Positions 1 through 8,482 of a stretch of 64,000 nucleotides of DNA are shown piece by piece (positions within the stretch are counted from its first letter, which is position 1; every line of letters begins with the position of its first letter). The notes under the pieces were generated by a model. That model saw only the letters and a list, made by a program, of their open reading frames with translations, did not search any database and had not been told where the DNA came from. The DNA comes from Kingella potus (lineage in GTDB: Bacteria; Pseudomonadota; Gammaproteobacteria; Burkholderiales; Neisseriaceae), in assembly GCF_900451175.1 (NCBI RefSeq), contig NZ_UGJJ01000001.1:372001-436000 (forward strand). The letters are read 5' to 3'. Position numbers and translations under genes: made by a program.

Positions 1-2
1 TC

Positions 3-2615
3 CAAGCGCAGCAAACGCATAAAAACGAAATTCCCGAAGGCGCATTGTTAATCCAGCTCGGCGGGCCGGGCATGCTGATCGGCTTGGGCGGCGGCGCGGC
101 TTCGTCTATGGACACCGGCAGCAACGATTCCAGCCTGGATTTCAACTCGGTGCAGCGCGGCAATCCCGAAATCGAACGCCGCGCACAGGAAGTCATCGAC
201 CGCTGCTGGCAGCTCGGCGCGGCCAACCCGATTATCGCCATCCACGATGTCGGCGCGGGCGGCTTGTCCAACGCCTTTCCCGAGCTGGTCAACGACGCGG
301 GGCGCGGCGCGGTGTTCAAGCTGCGCGACGTGCCGCTGGAAGAACACGGCCTGAACCCGATGCAGATTTGGTGCAACGAAGCGCAGGAGCGTTATGTGTT
401 GTCGGTGTTGCCCGCCGATTTGGCGGCGTTTGAAGCCATTTGCGAACGCGAGCGCTGCCCGTTTGCCGTGGTCGGCACGGCCACCGACGACGGCCATTTG
501 CAGGTGCGCGACGATTTGTACAGCAACAACCCCGTCGATCTGCCGCTGAACGTGTTGCTGGGCAAACCGCCCAAAACCACGCGCCGCGACGAAACCGTCA
601 GGCCGTCTGAAAAAGCGTTTTCAGGTAGCCGTATCGATTTGAAAGAAGCCGCCTACCGCGTTTTGCGCCTGCCCGCCGTGGCCGCCAAAAACTTTCTGAT
701 TACCATCGGCGACCGCAGCGTCGGCGGCCTGACCCACCGCGACCAGATGGTCGGCCGCTACCAAACCCCCGTGGCCGATGCCGCCGTAACCATCATGGGC
801 TTTGACACCTGCAAAGGCGAGGCGATGGCGATGGGCGAAAAACCCGCCGTCGCCCTGTTTGACGCGCCCGCGTCCGGCCGCATGGCCATAGGCGAAGCGC
901 TGACCAACCTTGCGGGCGTGAACATCGGCAACATCGGCAACATCAAACTGTCCGCCAACTGGATGGCCGCCTGCGGCAATGCGGGCGAAGACGAAAAACT
1001 CTACCGCACGGTGCAGGCGGTGTCCGAAACCTGTCAGGATTTGGGCATCAGCATTCCCGTGGGCAAAGACTCGCTTTCCATGAAAACCGTGTGGCAGGAA
1101 GAGGGCGTGCAAAAATCGGTGGTGTCGCCGCTGAGCCTGATCATCACCGGCTTCGCCCCCGTGCAGGACGTGCGCAAAACCGTTACCCCCGAGCTGAAAA
1201 ACGTGGCCGGCAGCGTGCTGCTGTTTGTCGATTTGGGCTTCGGAAAAGCCCGCATGGGCGGCTCGGCGCTGGCGCAGGTGTATAACGAAACCGGCGGCGA
1301 AGCGCCCGACATCGACGCAGGCCGTCTGAAAGCCTTTTACGATGTGGTGCAGAAACTGGTGGCCGAAGACAAGCTCCTGGCCTACCACGACCGCAGCGAC
1401 GGCGGCCTGTTTGCCACGCTGGCGGAAATGGCGTTTGCCGCGCGAGTCGGCTTGGATATCGGGCTGCCTGAAAACGCCGATGCGCTGACCGCACTGTTTA
1501 ACGAAGAACTCGGCGCGGCCGTTCAAATCCGCCAAGCCGATTCAGACGGCATTCAGGCTGCTTTCAAACAGGCAGGGTTGGACGCGTACCGCATCGCCGC
1601 CATCGCCGAAAACGACCGCATCCGCATCAGCAGCAACGGCGAAACGATATTTGACGAAGGCCGTCTGAACCTGCAACAGGCATGGCAGCAAACCAGCCAC
1701 CAAATCCAACGCCTGCGCGACAACCCCGAATGTGCCGACAGCGAGTTTGAATTATTGGCCGACAACGCGCGTTCCGCCCTGTTTGCCGATTTGGCATTCG
1801 ACGTGCGCGAAGACATCGCCGCGCCCTACATCAACAGCGGCGCAAAACCCAAAATCGCCGTGTTGCGCGAGCAGGGCGTAAACGGCCAAGTGGAAATGGC
1901 CGCCGCCTTTACCCGCGCCGGTTTCGACGCTTACGACGTGCACATGAGCGACCTGATGGCCGGCCGCGCCAATCTGGCCGGCTTCCAAATGCTGGCCGCC
2001 TGCGGCGGCTTCAGCTACGGCGACGTGCTCGGCGCGGGCGAAGGCTGGGCGAAATCCATCCTGTTCCACCCCGCCTTGCGCGAACAGTTTGCCGCTTTCT
2101 TTGCGCGCCAAGACACCCTCGCGCTGGGCGTGTGCAACGGCTGCCAGATGATGAGCAATCTGGCCGAAATCATTCCCGGCACGGCGGGCTGGCCGAAATT
2201 CCGCCGCAACCGCAGCGAGCAGTTTGAAGCGCGTTTGAGCATGGTGCGCGTACCCAAGTCGCCCTCGCTGATTCTGGCCGAAATGCAGGGCAGCAGCCTG
2301 CCCGTCGTCATCAGCCACGGCGAAGGCCGCGCCGATTTCAGCCGCACCGGCGGCAAGATTTCAGACGGCCTCACCGCCCTGCAATACACCGACGGCACCG
2401 GCGCAGTTACCGAAACCTATCCGCTCAACCCCAACGGCTCTCCGCAGGGCATCGCGGGCGTAAGCAACGCCGACGGCCGCGTAACCATCATGATGCCGCA
2501 CCCCGAGCGCGTGTACCGCACCGCCCAAATGAGCTGGCTGCCCGAAGCGTGGCACGGCAGCGAACTTTCAGGCTGGTACCGCCTCTTCGCCGGCGCACGC
2601 AAGGCTTTGGGTTAA
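3..2615 (+). CDS. purL: Phosphoribosylformylglycinamidine synthase (FGAM synthase), 5' partial
   Basis: Catalyses the ATP- and glutamine-dependent conversion of FGAR to FGAM in purine synthesis, in the cytoplasm. The reading frame is open from the window edge, so the N-terminal part of this roughly 1,300-residue enzyme is missing. About 870 residues are present. The first two thirds carry the AIR-synthase-type ATP-binding repeats (GGGAASSMDTG near the start, PVGKDSLSMKT in the middle, HDRSDGGLFATLAEM later). The last third is a class I glutamine amidotransferase with the nucleophile in GVCNGCQMM and the His/Glu pair in MPHPERVYR. An AG-DUS lies inside the gene at 599-610 and is translated as RPSE. 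An uptake-sequence hairpin follows directly after the stop. Identification is secure. Confidence 0.97.
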   Translation, partial: QAQQTHKNEIPEGALLIQLGGPGMLIGLGGGAASSMDTGSNDSSLDFNSVQRGNPEIERRAQEVIDRCWQLGAANPIIAIHDVGAGGLSNAFPELVNDAGRGAVFKLRDVPLEEHGLNPMQIWCNEAQERYVLSVLPADLAAFEAICERERCPFAVVGTATDDGHLQVRDDLYSNNPVDLPLNVLLGKPPKTTRRDETVRPSEKAFSGSRIDLKEAAYRVLRLPAVAAKNFLITIGDRSVGGLTHRDQMVGRYQTPVADAAVTIMGFDTCKGEAMAMGEKPAVALFDAPASGRMAIGEALTNLAGVNIGNIGNIKLSANWMAACGNAGEDEKLYRTVQAVSETCQDLGISIPVGKDSLSMKTVWQEEGVQKSVVSPLSLIITGFAPVQDVRKTVTPELKNVAGSVLLFVDLGFGKARMGGSALAQVYNETGGEAPDIDAGRLKAFYDVVQKLVAEDKLLAYHDRSDGGLFATLAEMAFAARVGLDIGLPENADALTALFNEELGAAVQIRQADSDGIQAAFKQAGLDAYRIAAIAENDRIRISSNGETIFDEGRLNLQQAWQQTSHQIQRLRDNPECADSEFELLADNARSALFADLAFDVREDIAAPYINSGAKPKIAVLREQGVNGQVEMAAAFTRAGFDAYDVHMSDLMAGRANLAGFQMLAACGGFSYGDVLGAGEGWAKSILFHPALREQFAAFFARQDTLALGVCNGCQMMSNLAEIIPGTAGWPKFRRNRSEQFEARLSMVRVPKSPSLILAEMQGSSLPVVISHGEGRADFSRTGGKISDGLTALQYTDGTGAVTETYPLNPNGSPQGIAGVSNADGRVTIMMPHPERVYRTAQMSWLPEAWHGSELSGWYRLFAGARKALG

Positions 2616-2623
2616 ATACAAAC

Positions 2624-2657
2624 AAGGCCGTCTGAAAAAGTTTCAGACGGCCTTTTT
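2624..2657. terminator. Inverted AG-DUS pair, terminator of purL
   Basis: Two copies of the uptake sequence AGGCCGTCTGAA face each other and form a hairpin followed by a T run, nine bases after the purL stop. It probably serves both as terminator and DNA-uptake signal. Confidence 0.85.
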
Positions 2658-2673
2658 TGGTTGGAAACAGAAA

Positions 2674-3153
2674 ATGAAAAAAATCTTTCTGGCAGCCGCA
2701 TTCCTGCTGCCGTTTTCGGTTCATGCACAAGAGCCGTTCAGCAGAAAAGCCTATATGCGGCTGGCGGCCGAATGCGATAAAAACAAACTCGACAGTTGCG
2801 TAACCTTCGCCATCTGGACACGCGACTATATGGAAGCCTCCGATGCCGCCCGCGCACCGCTGGAAAAGGCCTGCAACGGCGGCAATATGAAAGGCTGCAA
2901 TGTTTTGGGCAACCTTTATCTGAACCCTTACGGAGGCTTGGGCGAAGATGCGGACAAAGCCCGCGCACTCTACCGCAAAGCCTGCAAAGGCGGCTATGCC
3001 AATGCCTGCACCAATTTGCAGAGCATGGACAGCAAAGGCGCACAAACAAAGCACGCCTTATCGCGGGAAGAACGTCTGCAAAAGCTCCGAAACGCCTGCG
3101 TGCTTGAAAACGAATCGGCCTGCCGTGCCTTGCAGGCGGAACCGTTGCGGTAA
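2674..3153 (+). CDS. Secreted Sel1-like repeat protein
   Basis: A 159-residue protein with a classical signal peptide (MKKIFLAAAFLLPFSVHA, probable cleavage before QE). The mature part contains Sel1/TPR-like helical repeats with paired cysteines (CDKNKLDSC, ACNGGNMKGCN, ACKGGYANACT), the spacing seen in cysteine-rich Hcp-type SLR proteins. These usually act as periplasmic protein-binding scaffolds, and the partner here is unknown. It lies between the purL terminator and a truncated nitroreductase and is probably transcribed alone. The start is the first ATG after the terminator and is followed directly by the signal peptide. The fold assignment is fairly sure, the function is not. Confidence 0.8.
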   Translation: MKKIFLAAAFLLPFSVHAQEPFSRKAYMRLAAECDKNKLDSCVTFAIWTRDYMEASDAARAPLEKACNGGNMKGCNVLGNLYLNPYGGLGEDADKARALYRKACKGGYANACTNLQSMDSKGAQTKHALSREERLQKLRNACVLENESACRALQAEPLR

Positions 3154-3209
3154 GCCCCCGCATTCAGGCAGCCTGTGCGGCACCGCCCTAAAAAAGGAAT
3201 CCGAATCCC

Positions 3210-3294
3210 ATGTCCCTGCAATCCCTGCTCGAACACCGCCGCTCCGTGCGCCATTATGCCGATACGCCCGTTGATCCCGAAACCGTCCGCCGCT
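3210..3294 (+). pseudogene. Nitroreductase-family gene truncated after about 28 codons
   Basis: The ATG has a good ribosome-binding site (AAAAAGGA) and the first codons read MSLQSLLEHRRSVRHYADTP, the typical N-terminus of an FMN-dependent nitroreductase (RRSVRxY motif). At 3295 the sequence switches abruptly to a copy of the last roughly 120 bases of the sbp gene located at 37518 onward, in another frame. The rest of the nitroreductase (flavin-binding core) is not found between here and nrdA. This is a recombination breakpoint, not a sequencing frameshift, because the downstream DNA is recognisably from elsewhere in the window. Confidence 0.8.
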
Positions 3295-3417
3295 GCCAAT
3301 CTGCCCCCGCTCGACACCTTCGACCCCAACACCGTCTTCGGCGCATGGGACAAAATCATGGCCGAACACTTCGCCGACGGCGGCCTGTTTGACCAGCTCG
3401 CCTCCCGCGACAAATAA
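3295..3417 (+). pseudogene. Duplicated 3' end of sbp (sulfate-binding protein)
   Basis: About 120 bases encode the same final residues as sbp (LPPLDTFDPNTVFGAW through LASRDK) and align without a gap to 37518-37640. The following DUS hairpin and REP-like sequence are also shared, up to about 3534. No start or signal peptide is present, so this is a non-functional duplicate that marks the left edge of a transplanted segment. Confidence 0.85.
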
Positions 3418-3431
3418 ACGCCGCATCATAA

Positions 3432-3464
3432 AAGGCCGTCTGAAAATCTGTTTTCAGACGGCCT
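3432..3464. terminator. Inverted AG-DUS pair (copied with the sbp tail)
   Basis: Uptake-sequence hairpin identical to the one after the intact sbp gene at about 37655-37687, so it came with the duplicated segment. Confidence 0.75.
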
Positions 3465-3517
3465 GATGTTTTCCTAATCTGCCAAATGGCGCAACCCGCA
3501 GAAAACGCGTGCGTCGC

Positions 3518-3736
3518 TTAAGCGACACACCCTACGGCGGGGAAATCGGGGGCGCGGGCGGCCTTTGCGATGATGGCGGCCAGTTCGGCAAAGGGGCTGG
3601 GATCCGCACCGGCGGGCAGGGGCTTTTCCGCCCATTCGTCGGCAATCTGCTGCGCGGCTGACAGGCTCTCGGGCAGCATGGCGGCGGGATCGGGGAAGTG
3701 GGCGGGATACCAGAGGTAGACGGGGTTCATGGACAT
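3518..3736 (-). pseudogene. N-terminal fragment of the putative immunity family
   Basis: It encodes the first roughly 65 residues of the repeated cassette protein (MSMNPVYLWYPAHFPDP, then AELAAIIAKAARAP) and then runs into REP-like sequence and a stop. The same truncated fragment with the same junction occurs at 39069-39287. Here it directly abuts the sbp-tail copy, whereas at 37.6-39.1 kb about 1.4 kb of repeat units intervene. It is probably a dead end-copy of the array. Confidence 0.8.
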
Positions 3737-3814
3737 GGGGGTTCCTTTCTTAGGGGGCGGGATAAGGTTTGCCGCCGGTGCGGTGCAGCCGGCGGCCGTG
3801 CTTCAACTGCCGAA

Positions 3815-5041
3815 TCAGGTTCTCGGCCTGTTTTCCAAGTAGGTTAGGGTGTTCATCAGCCGTTCCCGTGCAAACTCCTTGTTGCCAAAATAAGCATCGT
3901 CCGCCGCCAGCCACGACTCTACGACCTCTCTGAGGTTGCGCCTGCCTTCCAGATAAAGATCGACCAGTACGATAGGAAAATCGTTATAGGTCTTGATGTT
4001 TTTATTTAGTTTCTCAGAATAATCTTTATATTCGCTGGCTTTACCCAGCCTGCTGTTGAAATAGGCCTCCAAATCGCCATAGGCCGAAATCGGTGCCACT
4101 TCCGCCAGCCTAGTCTCTATATAGGCCAGAAATGCCTCGATCTGACTTTCTGTTTTGAATTGGCTTGAACCTATGTAACCACCATCCCATGAGGAAGAAA
4201 GATAATAGCCAATATTGACCCCCCCCCCAGCAGCTAATTGTTTTTTATTGTTTTTTCTATCATAAGGGTGGATATTGTCCAGCTCGTACCAGTGAATCTG
4301 CTCTACCGTTTCGTCGGAAAGATTCCAGCTTACCCATATGTCGTAAACGCCGTCGTTATAGAGATCACCGATGGAAATATAAATAATCTGCCAACCATGT
4401 TCGGTCGCTTTGGCATAAACCATCACATCCGGCTCGGGCTTGCGGCTTCTCTTGTCATGGCCTTCGGGACGGTAGAACTGCGGGGCATATTCAAAGCCGT
4501 AACGCCCCATCAATTCGTCGGTCTTCGGGCGGAAGTATTTGTAGAAATCTTTGATGTTTTCCGGCAGGCCCCGGTTGGCGGCACGCCATTTTCTTTCGGC
4601 TGCCGCTTTTTCTTCCAGCTCGCGCTGGATGGCGGCAAAGAAGTCTTCTTCGGGAAAGCTGCGGCCGTCGGGCAGGAGCAGGCGGCCGTTGCTGTCGTAT
4701 AGCACCAAGCCGAGATCGGGGGCGTAGTCATCCAGCAGCGGCATGATTTCATCATAATGCTCGGACAGCTCGGCCAGGGCGTGGCCGCGCAGGTAGGCGG
4801 GCAGATCGGTTTCGATGCCGGCATAGCTTTGGCGGAAGCCTGCGCTTGCTTCGGGGGCGTGGGCGGCCTTTGCGATGATGGCGGCCAGTTCGGCAAAGGG
4901 GCCGGGATCCGCACCGGCGGGCAGGGGCTTTTCCGCCCATTCGTCGGCAATCTGCTGCGCGGCTGACAGGCTCTCGGGCAGCATGGCGGCGGGATCGGGG
5001 AAGTGGGCGGGATACCAGAGGTAGACGGGGTTCATGGACAT
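3815..5041 (-). CDS. Putative immunity protein of the giant toxin-like locus, copy at left locus (in frame)
   Basis: This 408-residue protein belongs to the family repeated at 39-50 kb. The start at 5041 (MSMNPVYLWYPAHF) has the ribosome-binding site AAAGGA. There is no signal peptide or membrane segment, so it is probably cytoplasmic. The first roughly 190 residues are nearly identical to other copies. The middle is the YRPEGHDKRSRKPEPD type and the C-terminal third the NSRLGKASEYKD type, ending in YLENRPRT. A run of ten G (4219-4228 as C on the plus strand) lies at the codons for AAGGGVNIG and is in frame. A toxin C-terminal fragment sits 14 bases upstream, the same spacing as at the main locus. 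The immunity role is inferred from position and copy number; I do not recognise the family. Confidence 0.7.
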   Translation of the reverse strand: MSMNPVYLWYPAHFPDPAAMLPESLSAAQQIADEWAEKPLPAGADPGPFAELAAIIAKAAHAPEASAGFRQSYAGIETDLPAYLRGHALAELSEHYDEIMPLLDDYAPDLGLVLYDSNGRLLLPDGRSFPEEDFFAAIQRELEEKAAAERKWRAANRGLPENIKDFYKYFRPKTDELMGRYGFEYAPQFYRPEGHDKRSRKPEPDVMVYAKATEHGWQIIYISIGDLYNDGVYDIWVSWNLSDETVEQIHWYELDNIHPYDRKNNKKQLAAGGGVNIGYYLSSSWDGGYIGSSQFKTESQIEAFLAYIETRLAEVAPISAYGDLEAYFNSRLGKASEYKDYSEKLNKNIKTYNDFPIVLVDLYLEGRRNLREVVESWLAADDAYFGNKEFARERLMNTLTYLENRPRT

Positions 5042-5055
5042 GGGGGGTTCCTTTC

Positions 5056-5288
5056 TTAGGGGTGGTTGGATTGGATGAGGTCTGCGAGGTGCAGGCGGAT
5101 GCTGCTGCCTGCACCTTCGATCAGTTGTTTGCCGCTTGCGGACAGCGGGCGGCGCGGCAGGGTTTCCCAGCCGCCGTGTGCGTTTAGGAGCCATTCGTAG
5201 CAGCGGGTGCGGCTGCCGCTGATAAGGGTCAGTTGCAGGCGGATGTGCTGCGGGGCGGCGGGGGGCAGGTGCAGGTGCAGGCGGCCGG
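5056..5288 (-). pseudogene. C-terminal fragment of the giant toxin-like protein
   Basis: About 76 codons match the extreme C-terminus of the giant protein and of the orphan module (TGRLHLHLP, IRLQLTLISGSRTRCYEWLL, HLADLIQSNHP stop). Similarity stops at about 5288, where the sequence becomes unrelated. No upstream toxin domain is present. This is the right edge of the segment transplanted into the nitroreductase locus. Confidence 0.85.
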
Positions 5289-5700
5289 TTACAATGCCGC
5301 TCAAGCCTCGGATATTAACCGTTTTGTTGTCCATAAACGAGCAGAACCTATGGCCTGCCTGCAAGCGGCGGCATTCTCAAAAAATTTTTCATCCCCTGGT
5401 GGCAATATCAAAAGCCAATGCACCAAAACCGTTTTTACGGCCTATACACCAGCTTCCTCAAACGCCGTTTTCCCGAATGCGTCTGCGTGTACGAACATAC
5501 CGAAAAAGGCCGCATTCGCTTCCACTTGCCCATCACCACCCGTCTGTGCACTCAGATACGGCCTCTTTGCCTTGCAGCCAGCCGATTTTAGCTTAACGTT
5601 TTTTAACTTGCCGGTTTTTTCGGCAGCCTGCCGCCACAAATTCCCGCAGCATCAAACCTTGGGCAAAAGCATTATTTTCCGGCTGGAGAAAAGGGTTTTC
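5289..5700. other. Gene-poor stretch between the transplanted cassette and nrdA
   Basis: No convincing complete gene. One plus-strand frame from about 5356 to 5580 reads like protein (KKFFIPWWQYQKP, then CVYEHTEKGRIRFHLPITT) but has no credible start and ends at a stop, so it may be a remnant of a lost gene. I cannot name the family. Base composition is less GC-rich than the flanking genes. Confidence 0.4.
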
Positions 5701-5736
5701 CGATGGCTTTGTCAAGACCTGTTTCAAACGGGAAAA

Positions 5737-5784
5737 ACACGATATATTGTATTCAGACAGCCTGGTTTATACCATATCTAGTAT
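5737..5784 (+). promoter_or_regulatory. Paired NrdR boxes upstream of nrdA
   Basis: Two 16-base imperfect palindromes, ACACGATATATTGTAT (5737-5752) and ATACCATATCTAGTAT (5769-5784), match the NrdR box consensus ACACWATATHTWGTGT. Their centres are 32 bases apart, three helical turns, which is the usual arrangement for NrdR repression of ribonucleotide reductase genes. The second box ends 23 bases before the nrdA start. Confidence 0.85.
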
Positions 5785-5807
5785 TTTTACCGTTTGAAGG
5801 ACAGCAG

Positions 5808-8087
5808 ATGAGTGCCGCTGAAAATATGCAAGTAACCAAACGCGACGGCCGTTTGGAACCCATCAATTTAGACAAAATCCACCGTGTTGTTGCCTGGGCG
5901 GCGGAGGGTTTGGACAACGTTTCCGTATCGCAGGTCGAGCTCAAATCGCACATCCAGTTTTACAACGGCATCCGCACCGACGACATTCACGAAACCATCA
6001 TCAAAGCCGCTGCCGACCTGATTTCTCAGGAAACCCCCGACTACCAATATCTGGCCGCGCGTCTGGCCATTTTCCACCTGCGCAAAATCGCCTACGGCCA
6101 ATTCGAGCCGCCGCACCTTTTCGACCACGTTTCCAAGCTGACCGAAGCGGGCAAATACGACCGCCACATTCTGGCCGATTACAGCCGCGAAGAATTTGAC
6201 GAGCTGAACGCCTACATCGATCACGAACGCGACATGACTTTCTCTTACGGCGCGGTCAAGCAGCTCGAAGGCAAATATCTGGTGCAAAACCGCGTCAGCC
6301 GCCAAATCTACGAAACCCCGCAGTTTCTGTATATGCTGGTGGCGATGTGCCTGTTTGCCAAATACCCGCGCGAGAGCCGTCTGAATTATGTGAAACGGTT
6401 TTACGATGCGGTTTCCACGTTCAAAATTTCCCTGCCCACGCCGATTATGAGCGGCGTGCGTACCCCCACGCGCCAGTTTTCAAGCTGCGTGCTGATTGAG
6501 TGCGACGACAGCCTAGATTCCATCAACGCCACCACCAGCGCGATTGTCAAATACGTATCCCAACGCGCGGGCATCGGCATCAACGCCGGCCGCATCAGGG
6601 GCTTGGGCAGCGAAATACGCGGCGGCGAAGCGCAGCACACCGGCTGTATTCCGTTTTTCAAAATGTTTCAGGCAGCCGTCAAATCATGCTCCCAGGGCGG
6701 CGTGCGCGGCGGCGCGGCCACGTTGTTTTACCCGCTCTGGCACATCGAAGTCGAAAGCCTTTTGGTGCTGAAAAACAACAGGGGCGTGGAAGACAACCGC
6801 GTGCGCCACCTCGATTACGGCGTGCAGATCAACCGCCTGCTCTACACCCGCCTGATTAAGGGCGGCAACATCACCCTGTTTTCGCCCAACGAAGTGCCCG
6901 GTCTGTATGAAGCCTTTTTTGCCGACCAAGACGAATTCGAGCGGCTCTATACCCAATACGAACAAAACCCCGATATCCGCAAACGCAGCCTGCCGGCCAC
7001 CGAACTGTTTTCGCTGATGATGCAGGAGCGTGCCGGCACCGGCCGCATCTATATCCAAAACGTCGACCACTGCAACACCCACAGCCCGTTCGATCCGCGC
7101 GTCGCACCCGTGCGCCAGTCCAACCTGTGTCTTGAAATCGCCCTGCCCACCAAGCCCCTGAACGACATCAACGACGAAACCGGCGAAATCGCCCTGTGCA
7201 CCCTGTCGGCATTCAACTTGGGCGCATTGGAAAGTCTGGACGAATTGGAAGGCTTGGCCGATTTGGCCGTACGCGCCCTAGACGCACTGCTCGACTATCA
7301 GGACTATCCCGTCAAAGCCGCCAAAACCGCCACCATGAACCGCCGCACCCTCGGCATAGGCGTCATCAACTACGCCTATTATCTGGCCAAAAACGGAGTC
7401 AAATACAGCGACGATTCCGCCATCGCCTTAACCCACCGCACCTTTGAAGCCATCCAATACCATCTGCTCAAAGCCTCGGTGGCTTTGGCCAAAGAATTCG
7501 GCGCCTGCCCGCTGTTCCACGAAACCACCTACGCCCAAGGCAAGCTGCCCACCGACACCTACAAAAAAGATTTGGACACCGTCTGCACCGAACCGCTGCA
7601 TCTCGATTGGGAAGCCTTGCGCGCCGACATCCTCAAACACGGCCTGCGCAACTCCACCCTGACCGCCCTGATGCCGTCTGAAACCAGCTCGCAGATTGCC
7701 AACGCCACCAACGGCATCGAGCCGCCGCGCGGCCTCGTTTCGGTCAAAGCCTCGAAAGACGGCATTTTGAAGCAGGTTGTCCCCGAATTCGGCCGCCTCA
7801 AAAACCAATACGAACTGTTATGGCAGATGCCCGGCAATGACGGCTACCTGAAACTCGTCGGCGTGATGCAGAAATTTGTCGACCAGGCCATCTCCGCCAA
7901 CACCAGCTACGACCCACAGCGTTTCGAAGGCGGCCGCGTGCCCATGAAGCAGATGCTCAAAGACCTGCTCACCGCCTACAAATTCGGCCTCAAAACCCTG
8001 TATTACCACAACACCCGCGACGGCGCGGACGACACCCAAACCGATTTGCAGGACGACGGCTGCGCAGGAGGGGCGTGTAAGATTTGA
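5808..8087 (+). CDS. nrdA: Class Ia ribonucleoside-diphosphate reductase, alpha subunit
   Basis: Reduces ribonucleoside diphosphates to deoxyribonucleotides with NrdB. The start at 5808 (MSAAENMQVTKRDGR) follows AAGGACAG and gives 759 residues, close to the 761 of the E. coli enzyme; the longer frame from 5703 would run through the NrdR boxes. The N-terminal ATP-cone (residues ~5-95) is followed by the barrel with the redox cysteine in QFSSCVLIEC, the N/C/E catalytic trio in RQSNLCLEIALP and the second redox cysteine in EIALCTLSAFN. The shuttle cysteines are in the tail CAGGACKI. NrdR boxes lie upstream and nrdB downstream, separated by about 395 bases of repeats. Confidence 0.98.
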   Translation: MSAAENMQVTKRDGRLEPINLDKIHRVVAWAAEGLDNVSVSQVELKSHIQFYNGIRTDDIHETIIKAAADLISQETPDYQYLAARLAIFHLRKIAYGQFEPPHLFDHVSKLTEAGKYDRHILADYSREEFDELNAYIDHERDMTFSYGAVKQLEGKYLVQNRVSRQIYETPQFLYMLVAMCLFAKYPRESRLNYVKRFYDAVSTFKISLPTPIMSGVRTPTRQFSSCVLIECDDSLDSINATTSAIVKYVSQRAGIGINAGRIRGLGSEIRGGEAQHTGCIPFFKMFQAAVKSCSQGGVRGGAATLFYPLWHIEVESLLVLKNNRGVEDNRVRHLDYGVQINRLLYTRLIKGGNITLFSPNEVPGLYEAFFADQDEFERLYTQYEQNPDIRKRSLPATELFSLMMQERAGTGRIYIQNVDHCNTHSPFDPRVAPVRQSNLCLEIALPTKPLNDINDETGEIALCTLSAFNLGALESLDELEGLADLAVRALDALLDYQDYPVKAAKTATMNRRTLGIGVINYAYYLAKNGVKYSDDSAIALTHRTFEAIQYHLLKASVALAKEFGACPLFHETTYAQGKLPTDTYKKDLDTVCTEPLHLDWEALRADILKHGLRNSTLTALMPSETSSQIANATNGIEPPRGLVSVKASKDGILKQVVPEFGRLKNQYELLWQMPGNDGYLKLVGVMQKFVDQAISANTSYDPQRFEGGRVPMKQMLKDLLTAYKFGLKTLYYHNTRDGADDTQTDLQDDGCAGGACKI

Positions 8088-8482
8088 TTGTGCAGGCCGG
8101 ATAGCTGTATCCGACAGCTTGGAATTTTCAGGTAGCCTTTCAGACGGCCTGAATCAAAAAACAGCCTGAAAAGGCCGTCTGAAAAAACACCGTCATTCCC
8201 GCGCAGGCGGGAATCTGCTCCGCGTGCCACAGACGATAAGCAAAAAACAAAATTCCCGCCAGCGCGGGAACAACGGCATCGGAAGAAGCAAGCACAGCCT
8301 GCACAACCCAAGGTAGGGTGTGCCGCCTAAGCGGCGCACGCGTTTGAGCAGAGCGGCCTCCGTCTGATACAACAGACAAACAACAGGCCGTCTGAAATCC
8401 CAAAATCCGTTTTCAGGTAGCCCCAACTTACCCATACCCACCCATACAGAGAGACCCCTCCATGCCTTGCGAACACCTAGTC
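8088..8482. repeat. Intergenic repeat cluster between nrdA and nrdB (DUS, dRS3-like, REP-like)
   Basis: The stretch holds an inverted AG-DUS set (8139-8187) and an AGGCTACCTGAA variant uptake sequence (8127-8138, minus strand). A 20-base dRS3-like inverted repeat starting ATTCCCGCG is at 8195-8214, with a second imperfect one in opposite arrangement at 8252-8271. Further on are a REP-like GTAGGGTGTG...GCGCACGCG palindrome at about 8312-8343 and another DUS at about 8384. The dRS3 pair resembles a short Neisseria intergenic mosaic element. No gene is seen. The hairpins could uncouple nrdB from nrdA transcription. Confidence 0.7.

Noticed and set aside
621..1535. Long minus-strand open frame inside purL (about 300 codons)
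   Set aside because: It is the antisense shadow of a GC-rich gene; composition is low-complexity His/Gly/Val rich and no domain is visible.
5356..5580. Rolling-circle replication or phage protein remnant
   Set aside because: The protein-like stretch has no clear HUH motif or start codon and is too short to assign to a family.
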